Origin: an uncultured Candidatus Nemicrothrix sp.
Lineage (GTDB): Bacteria > Actinomycetota > Acidimicrobiia > Acidimicrobiales > Acidimicrobilacustridaceae
Assembly: GCA_903827085.1 (NCBI GenBank)
Contig: CAIKHC010000206.1
Coordinates: 1 to 6,566 of the forward strand
Reading direction: 5' to 3'
DNA length: 6,566 nucleotides
The notes beneath the pieces are model-generated. The model saw nothing but the letters and a program-made list of their open reading frames with translations. It had not been told where the DNA came from and made no database searches. The position numbers and the translations under genes were made by a program. Below, piece after piece: positions 6,379-6,566 of the stretch (positions within the stretch are counted from its first letter, which is position 1; every line of letters starts with the position of its first letter).

Positions 6379-6447
6379 AGTGTGAATCGTCGGTGAAGGT
6401 ACCGAAGTTTCACGACAAAGACGAACAGGACACATAGGACGGAGTGG

Positions 6448-6453
6448 TAGGTT
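6448..6453 (+). promoter_or_regulatory. Candidate -10 box for tRNA-Lys, inside an inverted repeat
   Basis: TAGGTT lies 12 nt before the mature 5' end of tRNA-Lys and fits TANNNT. It is framed by perfect 6-bp arms GAGTGG (6442-6447) and CCACTC (6456-6461), so the hexamer would sit in the loop of a small hairpin. No clear -35 is visible. Confidence 0.35.
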
Positions 6454-6465
6454 CTCCACTCGCAG

Positions 6466-6541
6466 GCGCCTCTAGCTCAATTGGCAGAGCATCGGACTCT
6501 TAATCCGCAGGTTCTGGGTTCAAGTCCCAGGGGGCGTACCA
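6466..6541 (+). tRNA. tRNA-Lys (anticodon CUU), CCA encoded
   Basis: A complete cloverleaf. The acceptor GCGCCTC pairs with GGGGCGT (two G-U pairs), the D-arm is GCTC/GAGC, the anticodon loop is CTCTTAA with anticodon CTT at 6499-6501 reading AAG, and the T-arm is CTGGG/CCCAG around TTCAAGT. The discriminator is A at 6538 and CCA is encoded at 6539-6541. The outermost anticodon-stem pair (27-43) is a U-C mismatch; the other four pairs are canonical. The remaining 25 bases of the window hold nothing I can name. Confidence 0.96.
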
Positions 6542-6566
6542 AAAAGTTGTCGCAGTGAGATGTCGC

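Noticed and set aside
6052..6396. Plus-strand open frame of 114 codons across the tRNA region
   Set aside because: It overlaps tRNA-Arg antisense and tRNA-His sense; the translation contains tRNA-derived peptides such as PPGFEPGTCRVETG and no protein family signal.
1..6566. CRISPR array, insertion sequence, prophage or integration signature at the tRNA genes
   Set aside because: I found no repeated spacers, transposase or integrase frames, and no duplicated tRNA 3' ends within the window.

Overview
The window looks like ordinary chromosomal DNA from a moderately GC-rich bacterium, most likely an actinobacterium. The clues are a luciferase-like oxidoreductase of the type that usually uses coenzyme F420, GTG starts, three scattered single tRNA genes of which only some encode CCA, and TANNNT-type -10 boxes in front of the tRNAs. 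A lineage such as Acidimicrobiia would fit, but that is inference; there is no phylogenetic marker here.

Left part, plus strand. Bases 1-138 read as the 45-codon C-terminal end of an unrecognised gene. It is followed after 16 nt by a TauD/TfdA-type Fe(II)/2-oxoglutarate dioxygenase (155-1111) that has its own GGAG ribosome binding site and a complete active-site residue set.

Middle part, minus strand. A tightly packed three-gene cassette is read right to left: LLM flavin/F420 oxidoreductase (4569-3523), crotonase-fold enoyl-CoA hydratase/isomerase homologue (3521-2685), and 14-TM DHA2-type MFS exporter (2688-1126). The first junction has a 1-nt gap, with the crotonase ribosome binding site inside the end of the LLM gene. 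The second is a 4-nt GTGA overlap. The cassette ends tail to tail with the dioxygenase gene, 14 nt apart. An oxidoreductase, an acyl-CoA-type enzyme and an exporter together suggest breakdown or detoxification plus efflux of an organic compound; the substrate cannot be read from sequence. The crotonase keeps one of the two classical catalytic glutamates and has Ile in place of the other, so simple enoyl-CoA hydration is doubtful.

Right part. A second MFS transporter (6018-4663, minus) lies 93 nt upstream of the cassette with no convincing terminator between, so it may be cotranscribed. Upstream of it on the same strand is tRNA-Arg(UCU). Divergent from that is tRNA-His(GUG), followed by a strong 16-bp GAGA-tetraloop hairpin, then tRNA-Lys(CUU). 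Each of the three tRNAs has a TANNNT hexamer 12-13 nt before its mature 5' end.

I see no CRISPR array, insertion sequence, phage gene or defence system. The points most worth a second look are the altered crotonase active site, the compact LLM-crotonase-exporter cassette, the tRNA-His hairpin, and the uncertain start of the second MFS gene, whose longest reading frame runs through the tRNA-Arg gene.
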